Below, piece after piece: positions 7,301 to 12,831 of a stretch of DNA of 13,028 bases. A program made the translations under genes and the position numbers. The first letter of the stretch is position 1, and each line of letters opens with the position of its first letter. This DNA comes from Microcaldota archaeon (GTDB lineage Archaea > Micrarchaeota > Micrarchaeia > Anstonellales > Bilamarchaeaceae). The notes under the pieces are model-generated. The model did not search any database, was not told the DNA's origin, and saw only the letters and a program-made list of their open reading frames with translations. Where the stretch lies: contig JAHFGR010000006.1 of assembly GCA_023247345.1 (NCBI GenBank), positions 4,775 to 17,802 of the forward strand, written 5' to 3'.

Positions 7301-8480
7301 TACCAGAAGGTGGTTTTATTCCATAAGTATAAGCGAGCTCTTTTCTTTCGAGTGGCATTAAAATCGCATCGCGCAATTCTTGCTTGACGTCTTCATATCC
7401 ACCTAAGTCTGCCATGGATTTCTCAGAACTGCCAGCAGCAAGATCCTGTAAACCAAACTTCCCAAAGCTCGCAGTGCGCTCTGCTCTTCGTACCTCTTCT
7501 TCTCTTGAAAGTTTTATATCAAAAAAGTCCAATACACCCATTGTCGCGATGGATGCAGCAACTACAAAAACCATTTCAATTTTAAACGCGCCAGGTGCAA
7601 AAGTACCAAGAAGATAATATATTCCTATAACAAGAAGCAATGCCAAGCTGGCAAGCGTCTGCGACCACTTTCCTTTTATAATTCCGGACAAATAGCCAAC
7701 CAAATAAAGTGCAATAGTCCATCCGATTAGCTGAAGCACCCCGGTATCATTAAATAGAATTTTTATTATCGTGCCTGCAATATAGCCCAATGCGGGATTT
7801 ATATTGCTCAATTTCTCAAATGAGAAAAGCGAACCAAGCGCGCTTGCGACAGTAGAAGGAACTTCTTCTATGCCAACAACAGGCTTATTTATCTTAAGCA
7901 GGTCTTCTCCGGGCGAATACAGATTCAAATTAATGGGCAGATAAGCGTTGTTTGGTATTACCCAAATCGCAGATAAGAATAATATTATCATTACTGAAGG
8001 AATGGATATCATTATGCTTTTCTTTGATCCAAAATGCATTGTTGCAACAACCATGCCCAATACAGTTATCCAGCCAAAGAATGGCAGATTTCCAAAGCTA
8101 AATGGCGCCATTGTTAATATTTGGACCCAGGATATTCTCATCCAGTTGCCAAACATTGTTATTAGCACGAGTGCGATCAATAATGTAAATATAAATCCAA
8201 AAACAGTGCTTTGGTAAGCAACAGCTGGAAATGCAAAAAGCATGCTAAGCAAAGTGCCGAGCCAAGGCGTTCTATAAGCAGCTACACCGCATATTGCAGC
8301 TAGTATAAATACTAAATATGCCGGGTAAAGGGGAATTGCACCAAGAAGAAAAAGCGCTCCAAGAAAAACAATTAGAGAGTGCCACATCCCTTCGTTTTCT
8401 TGCATTGTTCGGACATATGCAGCTACTTTTTGTCCGGTAAGGCTTTTTGTTTTCATGTCTGTTTGCATTGCTGGTGCCAT
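4305..8480 (-). CDS. Polytopic membrane CDC48-like double AAA+ ATPase interrupted by an intein
   Basis: The precursor is 1391 aa; after splicing it would be 898 aa. Residues 33-320 contain about nine or ten hydrophobic segments (for example 34-50, 52-69, 72-90, 93-110, 132-148, 153-175, 247-269, 274-293, 301-319), with a polar loop at 176-229 that may face outside. This membrane domain replaces the usual soluble CDC48/VAT N-domain. AAA-1 has Walker A GPPGTGKT at 398-405, pore loop QWFGE at 430-434, then the intein, then Walker B ILFFDEID at 946-953, sensor GATN at 992-995 and RPGRFD at 1006-1011. AAA-2 has Walker A at 1173-1180, Walker B IVFVDEIE at 1228-1235, AATN at 1269-1272 and RPGRFD at 1283-1288. 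No HEXXH protease motif is present, so it is not FtsH. A role in extracting or unfolding membrane proteins is inferred. AAA-2 lacks the aromatic pore-loop motif. A TATA box lies 21-30 bases before the ATG, suggesting a leaderless mRNA. Confidence 0.9.
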   Translation of the reverse strand: MAPAMQTDMKTKSLTGQKVAAYVRTMQENEGMWHSLIVFLGALFLLGAIPLYPAYLVFILAAICGVAAYRTPWLGTLLSMLFAFPAVAYQSTVFGFIFTLLIALVLITMFGNWMRISWVQILTMAPFSFGNLPFFGWITVLGMVVATMHFGSKKSIMISIPSVMIILFLSAIWVIPNNAYLPINLNLYSPGEDLLKINKPVVGIEEVPSTVASALGSLFSFEKLSNINPALGYIAGTIIKILFNDTGVLQLIGWTIALYLVGYLSGIIKGKWSQTLASLALLLVIGIYYLLGTFAPGAFKIEMVFVVAASIATMGVLDFFDIKLSREEEVRRAERTASFGKFGLQDLAAGSSEKSMADLGGYEDVKQELRDAILMPLERKELAYTYGIKPPSGILLFGPPGTGKTMLMRALAKELKYGFYYIKASDILSQWFGESLPGSEKLLIEENGKIRLERIDKIVEDKINAKVLCFDERGKNDFKNITDYIKHIRTSPLYEIKTRTGRKIRITGDHSLFTLNGTKIESIETSKLIPGNSYIAIPNKIKPSDKPVEEIDFIEYLRKEGYGLFAKGIQKYVKLAIKKLGKDKVAEILGYKNRGYLNQIINGNIGVRVSKFLKLMDEAKTGYNKSDIRIGTNKQLPGIVKIDEKLATFIGLWIAEGSYNRQDTVRISTSYKESQKIAELCRELFGHVTIYKKGNGADIYIGCRPLYVFFRYVLGLEDGAEKKKIPEIVFTFSKQNIQALLRGYFSGDGSFYKNKHNVGMIEASTVSKKLANDLLYSLLYFGIVASVYEKKEWNGNISTRVMFTGHNWLNKFSEIGFFDSARNNKLQEYLKNVKWARSEQIPITGNLKSIIAGNLPKWSASSSIGKEMLTNSAIEEDLEFLEMIENDIFLDRVEEIKRIEDEKYVYDISVEPHQNFVAGFGGIFAHNSEKNVSEIFKIARANAPSILFFDEIDSIGKKRGGYSTDEVTPRVLSVMLQEMDGAKSGKMVMLVGATNVPDQLDAALMRPGRFDKIIYMHLPDKEARKAILKVHLRKVPLTNDIDFDKLAAKTERFSGADLKNITQEAIKMAAKEASTAGRVVPISMQHLMSVVQSIKPSTSLASLEAYDQFKMDFERRVGGKVEEKKEDATQWQDVAGLDQVKQALLETIELPLLHEAEMKEFKVKPSKGILLFGPPGTGKTLIVKAASNELKSSFQTLSAAELMKQGYTQAVTVIKETFNRARENAPAIVFVDEIETFAPARSVGSSEILGQFLTEMDGLKELKGVVVIAATNKPALLDAAILRPGRFDKIFYIPPPDLKGRIDMFKIHLGKFAEGVDLSRLAETTPGFSGADIASICQSAKMEALRTKLAGKGAVLTTETLLAIISKRRPSITEDLLSEYRAFLQAYGERK
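4942..4976 (-). repeat. 35-base repeat, copy in AAA-2 Walker A
   Basis: This stretch is base-for-base identical to 7267-7301. Both encode the Walker A segment (FGPPGTGKT) of the two AAA domains. Identity extends to every synonymous position across 35 bases, although the domains differ widely elsewhere. Confidence 0.85.
5700..7178 (-). mobile_element. Intein with LAGLIDADG (DOD) homing endonuclease in AAA-1
   Basis: An in-frame 493-residue insertion (precursor residues 435-927) splits the host motif WFGE|SEKNVSEIF. It begins with Ser1 (SLPGSEKLL, block A) and ends FAHN before Ser+1, giving the Ser1, penultimate His926, Asn927 and Ser+1 residues needed for protein splicing. Block B is TGDH at 507-510. 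Block F is VYDISVE at 905-911 followed by NFVAG. The endonuclease blocks are FIGLWIAEGSY at 649-659 (block C, Glu656 at the catalytic acid position), KKIP at 723-726 (block D) and LLRGYFSGDGSF at 740-751 (block E, Asp748). A stretch near 580-616 resembles a helix-turn-helix DNA-recognition element. All key residues are present, so splicing and perhaps homing activity are plausible. The region looks more AT-rich than the flanking AAA coding sequence, consistent with separate ancestry. Confidence 0.93.
7267..7301 (-). repeat. 35-base repeat, copy in AAA-1 Walker A
   Basis: Second copy of the 35-base identical tract also found at 4942-4976, encoding the AAA-1 Walker A region just upstream of the intein in the reading direction. 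Confidence 0.85.
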
Positions 8481-8500
8481 GAAAAGAATAAGTAAGAGAA

Positions 8501-8510
8501 CTTTTTAAGT
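8501..8510 (-). promoter_or_regulatory. TATA box for the membrane ATPase gene
   Basis: On the minus strand this reads ACTTAAAAAG, lying 21-30 bases before the ATG at 8480. That spacing would place the transcription start at or close to the start codon, and no Shine-Dalgarno sequence is visible, so a leaderless mRNA is likely. The left arm of a 14-base inverted repeat begins 6 bases further upstream. Confidence 0.55.
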
Positions 8511-8516
8511 TTATGG

Positions 8517-8647
8517 TCTATTCAGAACCAACTAAGTAAACCAGATCATTGCTTTGGGATTTAAGAGATGGTTTGTCAGAGTTGCAAAAAAACTCTGACA
8601 AATATCGACACGATTTTTTGGTACTGCCGACAATGGTTCTGAATAGA
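8517..8647. repeat. 14-base perfect inverted repeat bounding a 131-base unit
   Basis: TCTATTCAGAACCA at 8517-8530 is the exact reverse complement of TGGTTCTGAATAGA at 8634-8647. The enclosed unit contains a second, internal hairpin. No transposase is encoded and I see no flanking target-site duplication. It may be a structured RNA, a regulatory cruciform next to the ATPase promoter, or a decayed MITE-like element. Confidence 0.85.
8572..8602. repeat. 12-bp perfect hairpin within the inverted-repeat unit
   Basis: TTTGTCAGAGTT at 8572-8583 pairs perfectly with AACTCTGACAAA at 8591-8602 across a 7-base loop, GCAAAAA. Six T at 8613-8618 follow on the + strand, 10 bases after the stem, so it could terminate transcription on that strand. 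It could equally be a stem of a larger RNA fold. Confidence 0.85.
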
Positions 8648-8648
8648 T

Positions 8649-8673
8649 CGATCCGAATAACAAATTTGGATCG
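8649..8673 (+). repeat. 9-bp hairpin next to the inverted-repeat unit
   Basis: CGATCCGAA at 8649-8657 pairs with TTTGGATCG at 8665-8673 across a 7-base loop. The one non-Watson-Crick position is a G-U wobble in + strand RNA but an A-C mismatch in minus strand RNA. This mildly favours a + strand structured transcript covering about 8517-8673. The rest of the 8481-8713 spacer shows nothing else I can name. Confidence 0.6.
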
Positions 8674-8713
8674 GGATATTTGTAAGCGCTAACTCCAGTT
8701 GTCTACCCTTAGT

Positions 8714-8974
8714 CTATCTATTGCTTGCCAAATCTGCAAAAACAGTTACCCACGCATTGCCAATATACTGCCATAGCTGGCGCGATTCCGAATCATAAAC
8801 CAGACATGTCTTCGGTGCGGTTTCTTTTCTTATGTCAATATAAATAAGCGCAAATTTTTCCATCCATTTTATTTCTCGCGTAAATGGATTGCGCTCAATT
8901 GCCGGCCTGCCTTTTTTTGTTCTTATCTCTTCGCACCATGCAATTACCTTGTTGATTTCCTGTTTGGTTGGCAT
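8714..8974 (-). CDS. Hypothetical protein, 86 aa
   Basis: I do not recognise this small soluble protein. Residues 1-20 look helical (MPTKQEINKVIAWCEEIRTK), followed by a basic segment and a probable beta-rich C-terminal half containing FALIYIDI at 41-48, CLVYD at 57-61 and LWQYIGNAWVTVF at 68-80. I chose the ATG at 8974 over an in-frame TTG at 8983. It starts 17 bases after the superoxide dismutase stop on the same strand, so the two are probably co-transcribed, although a TATA-like TTTATAAA at 8984-8991 lies too close to the start to serve it normally. Stop codon is TAG. The downstream spacer carries the inverted-repeat unit. Confidence 0.65.
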   Translation of the reverse strand: MPTKQEINKVIAWCEEIRTKKGRPAIERNPFTREIKWMEKFALIYIDIRKETAPKTCLVYDSESRQLWQYIGNAWVTVFADLASNR

Positions 8975-8991
8975 GAGAATCAATTTATAAA

Positions 8992-9609
8992 CTACTTCAA
9001 AGCCATCTCAAATCTAGTTTCAACATCCTTCCAATCAACATTTTTAAAGAAGGCGTCCAAATAAGCAGCGCGCCCGGTTTTATAATCCAAATAATAAGCA
9101 TGCTCATAAACATCGCATGCAAGCAGCAAGCGTGAATTCCATACTGGAAATGTTGATTGGTCATCTCCAATTACAATCAGCAAGCGTTTCATGTCTTTGT
9201 TCCAGCACAAAAACGCCCAGCCGCGCGCAGCCATTGCCGTGCCTCGTAGTTCTGCTTCAAATCGCTCGTAGCTACCGAAATCCTTTTCTATCTGGCTAAT
9301 CAGTTTGCCGCTTGGCTTTCCACCGCTTCCGCCAAGATTATGGAAATAAACCTCATGATTAATTGTTCCGCCTAATGCAAATGCCAGCGCAGTTTTCAAT
9401 GAGCGGATTTTGCTGTGCGTTATCTGCCCTGCCTTAACATCATCGTTGCTTAGTGCTTCAATTTGTTCCATAACTTCATTGTATTTATTTACATAACCAT
9501 TGTAAAGCTTGAAATGCTCAGTCATAGTCGTCTCGCTTATTCCCTGCATTTTCATAACTGATGGTTTCACTTTTGTGAAATCAATTGCTACATGTTTTTC
9601 AAATGTCAT
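8992..9609 (-). CDS. Fe/Mn-family superoxide dismutase (divergent)
   Basis: Predicted cytoplasmic enzyme converting superoxide to oxygen and hydrogen peroxide. Using the ATG at 9609 (205 aa), the metal ligands expected for the family are His32 in TMTEHFKLYNGYV, His85 in INHEVYF, and Asp166 and His170 in DVYEHAYYLDY. The family signature D-V-W-E-H-A-Y-Y has Tyr for Trp. The N-terminal helix is atypical: the usual HHxKHHxxYV reads HFKLYNGYV, one residue shorter and without the second-shell His, although Tyr39 is kept. GG before the INH motif and a Gln in DDQS resemble the Mn-type arrangement, but metal choice cannot be settled by eye. The ATG at 9609 is preferred over GTG at 9618 because GAGGTG at 9616-9621 is its ribosome binding site, 6 bases upstream. 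It probably shares a transcript with the following 86-aa gene. Confidence 0.9.
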   Translation of the reverse strand: MTFEKHVAIDFTKVKPSVMKMQGISETTMTEHFKLYNGYVNKYNEVMEQIEALSNDDVKAGQITHSKIRSLKTALAFALGGTINHEVYFHNLGGSGGKPSGKLISQIEKDFGSYERFEAELRGTAMAARGWAFLCWNKDMKRLLIVIGDDQSTFPVWNSRLLLACDVYEHAYYLDYKTGRAAYLDAFFKNVDWKDVETRFEMALK

Positions 9610-9639
9610 CTTATACACCTCATTTTACCTCTTAATAAA

Positions 9640-9647
9640 TTTTATAA
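9640..9647 (-). promoter_or_regulatory. TATA-like box for the superoxide dismutase gene
   Basis: Minus strand TTATAAAA lies 31-38 bases before the ATG at 9609 in the 81-base spacer after the two-TM gene. It would give a leader of only a few bases, partly overlapping the GAGGTG ribosome binding site, so an additional upstream start is possible. Confidence 0.4.
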
Positions 9648-9690
9648 TTAGATAGTAGTTATCTTCTATTAAGAATTAAATAAGTTTCGA

Positions 9691-10302
9691 TTATTTTTCT
9701 GTATTCCCATTTGCAAGCTTAGCAGCAAGCGCTTCCTGATTTTCCCTATGCAATAAAAATTCGTAAACGCGATCGATAAGAACGAATGAGGCAGATCTGC
9801 CAGCGCCAAAAGAACTTGCAAAGGAGAAAAGATACCCGAGCGCAGTAATTCCAAAACTAACTAAACCAGCAATTGCCAATGGAAATAAAAATTTAATATT
9901 ATCTAGATTGGCTAGGGGCGCAAGTACCAACGCAATCGAAACAGTTCCAGCAACCATCCATAATCTTGGTCTTCTTATTTCTTCTATGCCCGCAATCTTA
10001 GCAATCCTGTTATCCTGTTCAATTTCTTCAATTAATTCTGTTTTTTCCATTTGTTCGATTGCGTGCGCAACAACGGGATGAAGCATTACGCCACGCTTTG
10101 CTACATTGTCAGCAAGAAGCGCAGCCATTTGTGAAGAATTTCTATACCCAGCTTCCCAAAGCATTTCTCTTCCGGTTCTATTGAAAACGCCATCGCTTCC
10201 ATCAACCTGTCTTCTTATCTGCTCTTTCAATGGTTCGATTAATCTTACTGTAGGCGGCGGAGCGCGGGGATACGATCTAGAAGTAATGAAAATAGGGATC
10301 AT
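9691..10302 (-). CDS. Hypothetical two-TM membrane protein, 203 aa
   Basis: I do not recognise a family. Residues 1-113 are predicted soluble: a proline-rich start (YPRAPPP at 11-17), a basic helical segment at 21-33, and a longer helical region at 55-110 rich in Glu, Ile and Lys. Two hydrophobic segments follow at about 114-131 and 136-160, making a membrane hairpin, then a 40-residue charged C-terminal tail with DRVYEFLLHRENQEALAAKL at 177-196. With both ends likely on the same side, it could be a membrane-anchored adaptor; that is inference. The ATG at 10302 is chosen over an in-frame TTG at 10320 because a TATA-like box lies 24-32 bases upstream of the ATG. It follows the solenoid gene with a 62-base spacer. 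Confidence 0.7.
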   Translation of the reverse strand: MIPIFITSRSYPRAPPPTVRLIEPLKEQIRRQVDGSDGVFNRTGREMLWEAGYRNSSQMAALLADNVAKRGVMLHPVVAHAIEQMEKTELIEEIEQDNRIAKIAGIEEIRRPRLWMVAGTVSIALVLAPLANLDNIKFLFPLAIAGLVSFGITALGYLFSFASSFGAGRSASFVLIDRVYEFLLHRENQEALAAKLANGNTEK

Positions 10303-10325
10303 AAAATTATATCTAACCAAACAGT

Positions 10326-10334
10326 TTTTATTTA
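10326..10334 (-). promoter_or_regulatory. TATA-like box for the two-TM protein gene
   Basis: Minus strand TAAATAAAA lies 24-32 bases before the ATG at 10302, the spacing expected for a leaderless archaeal transcript. No Shine-Dalgarno sequence is visible. Confidence 0.45.
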
Positions 10335-10364
10335 CTATATCTATTATTTAGTGTTAACTTCGAC

Positions 10365-11129
10365 TTAGCCACATGCGCCGCCACAGCAGGTGTTCCTTTC
10401 TATATCCAGCGCCCTTTGGTATTCCCATTCCTCTATTCTTCCAATCTTAGCTGCTAACTCAGCAACTTTTTTATCGTTTCCTAATTCCCGGTGAAGTTTC
10501 AGTGCTTCTTTTTTTAATTCAACATCATCTGAACTTTCTAAAATTCTTGCAGTATCTTCTTTTTTACCAAGATTTTGATATACTCTGGCGGCATCGCGAA
10601 TTCTTCCAGCATTTTCATATGCCACTGCAGCATCTGAAAGTAGTTCTAACTGTTCAAGCAGAGGTGCAGCTCTTGCCCAAGAGCCAGAAAATTTATCTAT
10701 TACAGCGCTTAGACAATAATATTCTGCAGCATTTCTGTTGTCCCCTAATTTTTCATATGAACTTGCTGCTTCATAGTACATCTTGTGTTTTTTATATAAA
10801 TCAATTACCTTCTCTTTCATTTCTAATTTGTCGCCATAAACATATGCTGCCAGTTTAGGATCCTTTCCTTCTACTTTTATTGCGAATTGAATTAATATCT
10901 CAGTTGCTTCTTTAGTATTACCTAAAAATTCTGCACGTGTTGCGCATTCGAATATTTTTTCATAATAATAATGTCTTTCAGCTGATGGTGGATAGTCTAG
11001 TTTTTCCAAATATAATTCAATATAAACCGTCGCTGCCTGATAATAAGACCCCTTCTCATAATATGTATTAGCTGCTTCCTTTTTCATTCCTAATCGTTCG
11101 TATATCTCTATCGCATAAGCAAAATCCAT
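10365..11129 (-). CDS. Alpha-solenoid (TPR/SNAP-like) repeat protein, downstream part of an interrupted frame
   Basis: This 254-aa, almost all-helical protein is built of repeated units of the form Y-x-x-A-A-x-x-Y-E-x-x-G, for example EAANTYYEKGSYYQAATVY at 18-36, YYEAASSYEKLGDNRNAAEYY at about 122-142, and SDAAVAYENAGRIRDAARVY at about 165-184. This is typical of TPR or alpha-SNAP-like protein-interaction scaffolds; the partner is unknown. The C-terminus ends in an unusual cysteine cluster, CCGGACG. No signal peptide or membrane segment is seen. The frame continues upstream past a TAG at 11193-11195 to a well-supported start at 11288, so the ATG at 11129 may be an internal Met, not the natural start. 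Treat this as the surviving open part of a 307-codon gene. Which form is translated is uncertain. Confidence 0.7.
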   Translation of the reverse strand: MDFAYAIEIYERLGMKKEAANTYYEKGSYYQAATVYIELYLEKLDYPPSAERHYYYEKIFECATRAEFLGNTKEATEILIQFAIKVEGKDPKLAAYVYGDKLEMKEKVIDLYKKHKMYYEAASSYEKLGDNRNAAEYYCLSAVIDKFSGSWARAAPLLEQLELLSDAAVAYENAGRIRDAARVYQNLGKKEDTARILESSDDVELKKEALKLHRELGNDKKVAELAAKIGRIEEWEYQRALDIERNTCCGGACG

Positions 11130-11192
11130 TTGCCATCGTAAAATTTTAGCGCATTCTACTGCTTGTTGCGGTTCATTCGCTGCACTATATCG

Positions 11193-11288
11193 CTAGGCTG
11201 CTTGATAATACTCCTTAGACTTTAAGTGTTGCTTGGCGCTTGCAAGGTTTTCTACTCTTTCTTGTTTAATTTTTTGCCACTCAACCAT
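11193..11288 (-). pseudogene. N-terminal piece of the solenoid gene, ended by an in-frame TAG
   Basis: From ATG 11288 the frame runs 31 codons of Lys/Glu/Gln-rich helical sequence ending KEYYQAA, meets TAG at 11193-11195, and continues in the same frame as RYSAANEPQQ into the solenoid gene. The segment around the stop looks like a normal repeat unit. The ATG has a strong ribosome binding site, GAGGGG at 11297-11302 with 8-base spacing, which the downstream ATG at 11129 lacks. An in-frame ATG at 11348 is an alternative start. A nonsense mutation or base-calling error is most likely. TAG ends at least four other genes here, so it is an ordinary stop codon in this genome. Confidence 0.7.
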
Positions 11289-11334
11289 GGATACAACCCC
11301 TCGCTCGCGGCCATTTGGTACTGTCAGTGTTCCG

Positions 11335-11344
11335 ATTATTTTAT
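11335..11344 (-). promoter_or_regulatory. TATA-like box for the solenoid gene
   Basis: Minus strand ATAAAATAAT lies 47-56 bases before the ATG at 11288. Transcription would start near 11313, leaving a leader of about 25 bases that contains the GAGGGG ribosome binding site. This arrangement supports 11288 as the original start. Confidence 0.45.
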
Positions 11345-11426
11345 GCATATAACTCGTTTCTCTTAAATGTTTAAAACTACGTGTCCCAAAATTATCTATT
11401 TCTAATCATAAACCTCGATCAGCTTG

Positions 11427-12671
11427 CTATTCAATTCCCTTTACAATTACGTTTTCGCCGATACTAGAAACAGATGCAATTGGTAAGCTATATCTTTTTT
11501 CAAACATAGTCTGCACGATTATCGCATTTTCGCTTCCACTTACGCCGATTATCTTGCCAATATAGCTTCCCTGCTCATTTATCACTTCTTTTCCCTCGAG
11601 CCTCATATTGACCAGAATATCTGTTCTCAAATCCTTTATTATTGTAGTGCTTAGATATCCTATAAATACTGACGCAACAAGTGTAAATAGAAACTCGCCA
11701 AAGCTTACATAAGGCGGTTCAATATTTACAACCCATTTTGCGCCCACATAAAGTACTAAAATCATAAGTGTAGCCGCAACTGCGTAAAGCGAGTATCTTG
11801 TTATTGTAAAATTTTTTCTTTGTGTCAATGCATCCATGAACTTTCCTGAAATAATCAGCAATGCTCCGAAATATACAAGTGTTGCAGCATGTTTTACAAC
11901 AACATACGCAATTAGTTTCTCGCCGCTAAGACCTATGCGCACACCTTCAAAAAACAACTGATAACCGATCAATATTCCAGCTAAAAATAAAGTAAATCCG
12001 ACAACGTAACTTATCCAGCTAACAGTAAAGATTGAAACCCTAAAGTCGCGGATAACGCGCAATACTAGGTCTTCAACTCCAAACACCTTTAGCAATAAGT
12101 AAAGGCCAATAAGTATGCCTACTGGTTCGAACCCATATCCGAGCATGCGGGAAAGCGATATCAAGAGGATAATAATTGCAGGTATGCCGAGAACTATTTT
12201 CGCGTAATGTGGATCGCGAAGTTTTTCAATAAGTACAAAATATGTTTTTTCAAGCTCCTTTGCCTGCTTAATAAATACTATTTTTGTTGAATCGATCTTT
12301 ATTCTTGATTTAACTATCGGCAGCACTTCTTCATCTGCTGCGCCATCAGTAACCAACACTGCTGATGTTGGGTTTATCTCTCTGATAATTCTATCTAATT
12401 GCGAGCTTATCGCCTTATCAGCTGCATACCCAAGATTTTTATCTCCTGCCAGTGTGGCGAGCTCGACAGACTTTCCTTCCTTTTTAAGTTGGTCATATAT
12501 TTTAACTGAGTAGAATATGGCATTGGAATCAGGATCTTCTGGATCAGCTAAAGCTAGTTTAGTTGCTGCAGAAATGTTTTTTTCCCTACCGATAACCGGT
12601 CCGGCTACGCGAGCTTTTTCGTAAAGATCGTTATCCCGGTCAATGCATAATATCAAAATAGGCCTTTGCAT
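11427..12671 (-). CDS. DUF373 family membrane protein with PRC-barrel-like C-terminus
   Basis: Archaeal DUF373 protein of 414 aa; its biochemical function is not established. The N-terminal soluble domain carries the family signature LCIDRDNDL at 8-16 and GPVIGRE at 24-30, with VTDGAADEEVLPIV at 107-120. About six hydrophobic segments follow at 158-173, 183-197, 214-240, 255-276, 291-316 and 326-344. Residues 358-414 (LEGKEVINEQGSYIGKI at 358-374, then SLPIASVSSIGENVIV at 395-410) resemble a PRC-barrel: a GKEV start, a GxxIGKI turn and a late LP-x-x-x-V-x-x-IG strand. The PRC resemblance is my reading by eye. A TATA-like box lies 21-30 bases before the ATG, consistent with a leaderless transcript. 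The gene is divergent from csl4 and its stop is TAG. Confidence 0.9.
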   Translation of the reverse strand: MQRPILILCIDRDNDLYEKARVAGPVIGREKNISAATKLALADPEDPDSNAIFYSVKIYDQLKKEGKSVELATLAGDKNLGYAADKAISSQLDRIIREINPTSAVLVTDGAADEEVLPIVKSRIKIDSTKIVFIKQAKELEKTYFVLIEKLRDPHYAKIVLGIPAIIILLISLSRMLGYGFEPVGILIGLYLLLKVFGVEDLVLRVIRDFRVSIFTVSWISYVVGFTLFLAGILIGYQLFFEGVRIGLSGEKLIAYVVVKHAATLVYFGALLIISGKFMDALTQRKNFTITRYSLYAVAATLMILVLYVGAKWVVNIEPPYVSFGEFLFTLVASVFIGYLSTTIIKDLRTDILVNMRLEGKEVINEQGSYIGKIIGVSGSENAIIVQTMFEKRYSLPIASVSSIGENVIVKGIE

Positions 12672-12691
12672 AAAGATTATTAAGATATCTG

Positions 12692-12701
12692 TATATTAAA
12701 A
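12692..12701 (-). promoter_or_regulatory. TATA box for the DUF373 gene
   Basis: Minus strand TTTTAATATA lies 21-30 bases before the ATG at 12671, as in leaderless archaeal promoters. It sits in the 160-base divergent spacer shared with csl4. Confidence 0.5.
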
Positions 12702-12757
12702 TATTACTCATTTCGCTTTTTTATAATCTGGTATTAGTACTTATATCAAAAAGGCGG

Positions 12758-12800
12758 GTTAAAAACTAATACGAATAACAAATACTTTTCTAAAATAAAA
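12758..12800 (+). promoter_or_regulatory. Promoter region of csl4
   Basis: Two TATA-like stretches are present, GTTAAAAACT at 12758-12767 and TAAAATAAAA at 12791-12800. The first would leave a leader of about 43 bases containing GAGG at 12816-12819; the second a leader of about 10 bases. The sequence does not decide between them. Confidence 0.35.
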
Positions 12801-12831
12801 AATGAATAAAATTAAGAGGTTAATATCTAAC

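Noticed and set aside
8517..8647. A complete insertion sequence bounded by the 14-base inverted repeats.
   Set aside because: The 131-base interior is too short for a transposase and no target-site duplication is visible. It is kept only as a possible MITE or structured RNA.
11193..11195. TAG in the solenoid gene as a pyrrolysine codon.
   Set aside because: The ATPase, superoxide dismutase, 86-aa and DUF373 genes all end in TAG, so TAG acts as an ordinary stop. No pyl genes or downstream structure are visible.
12123..12133. GGTTCGAACCC resembles a tRNA T-arm.
   Set aside because: It lies inside the DUF373 coding frame (GFEPVG), and I find no acceptor stem, D-arm or anticodon arm around it.
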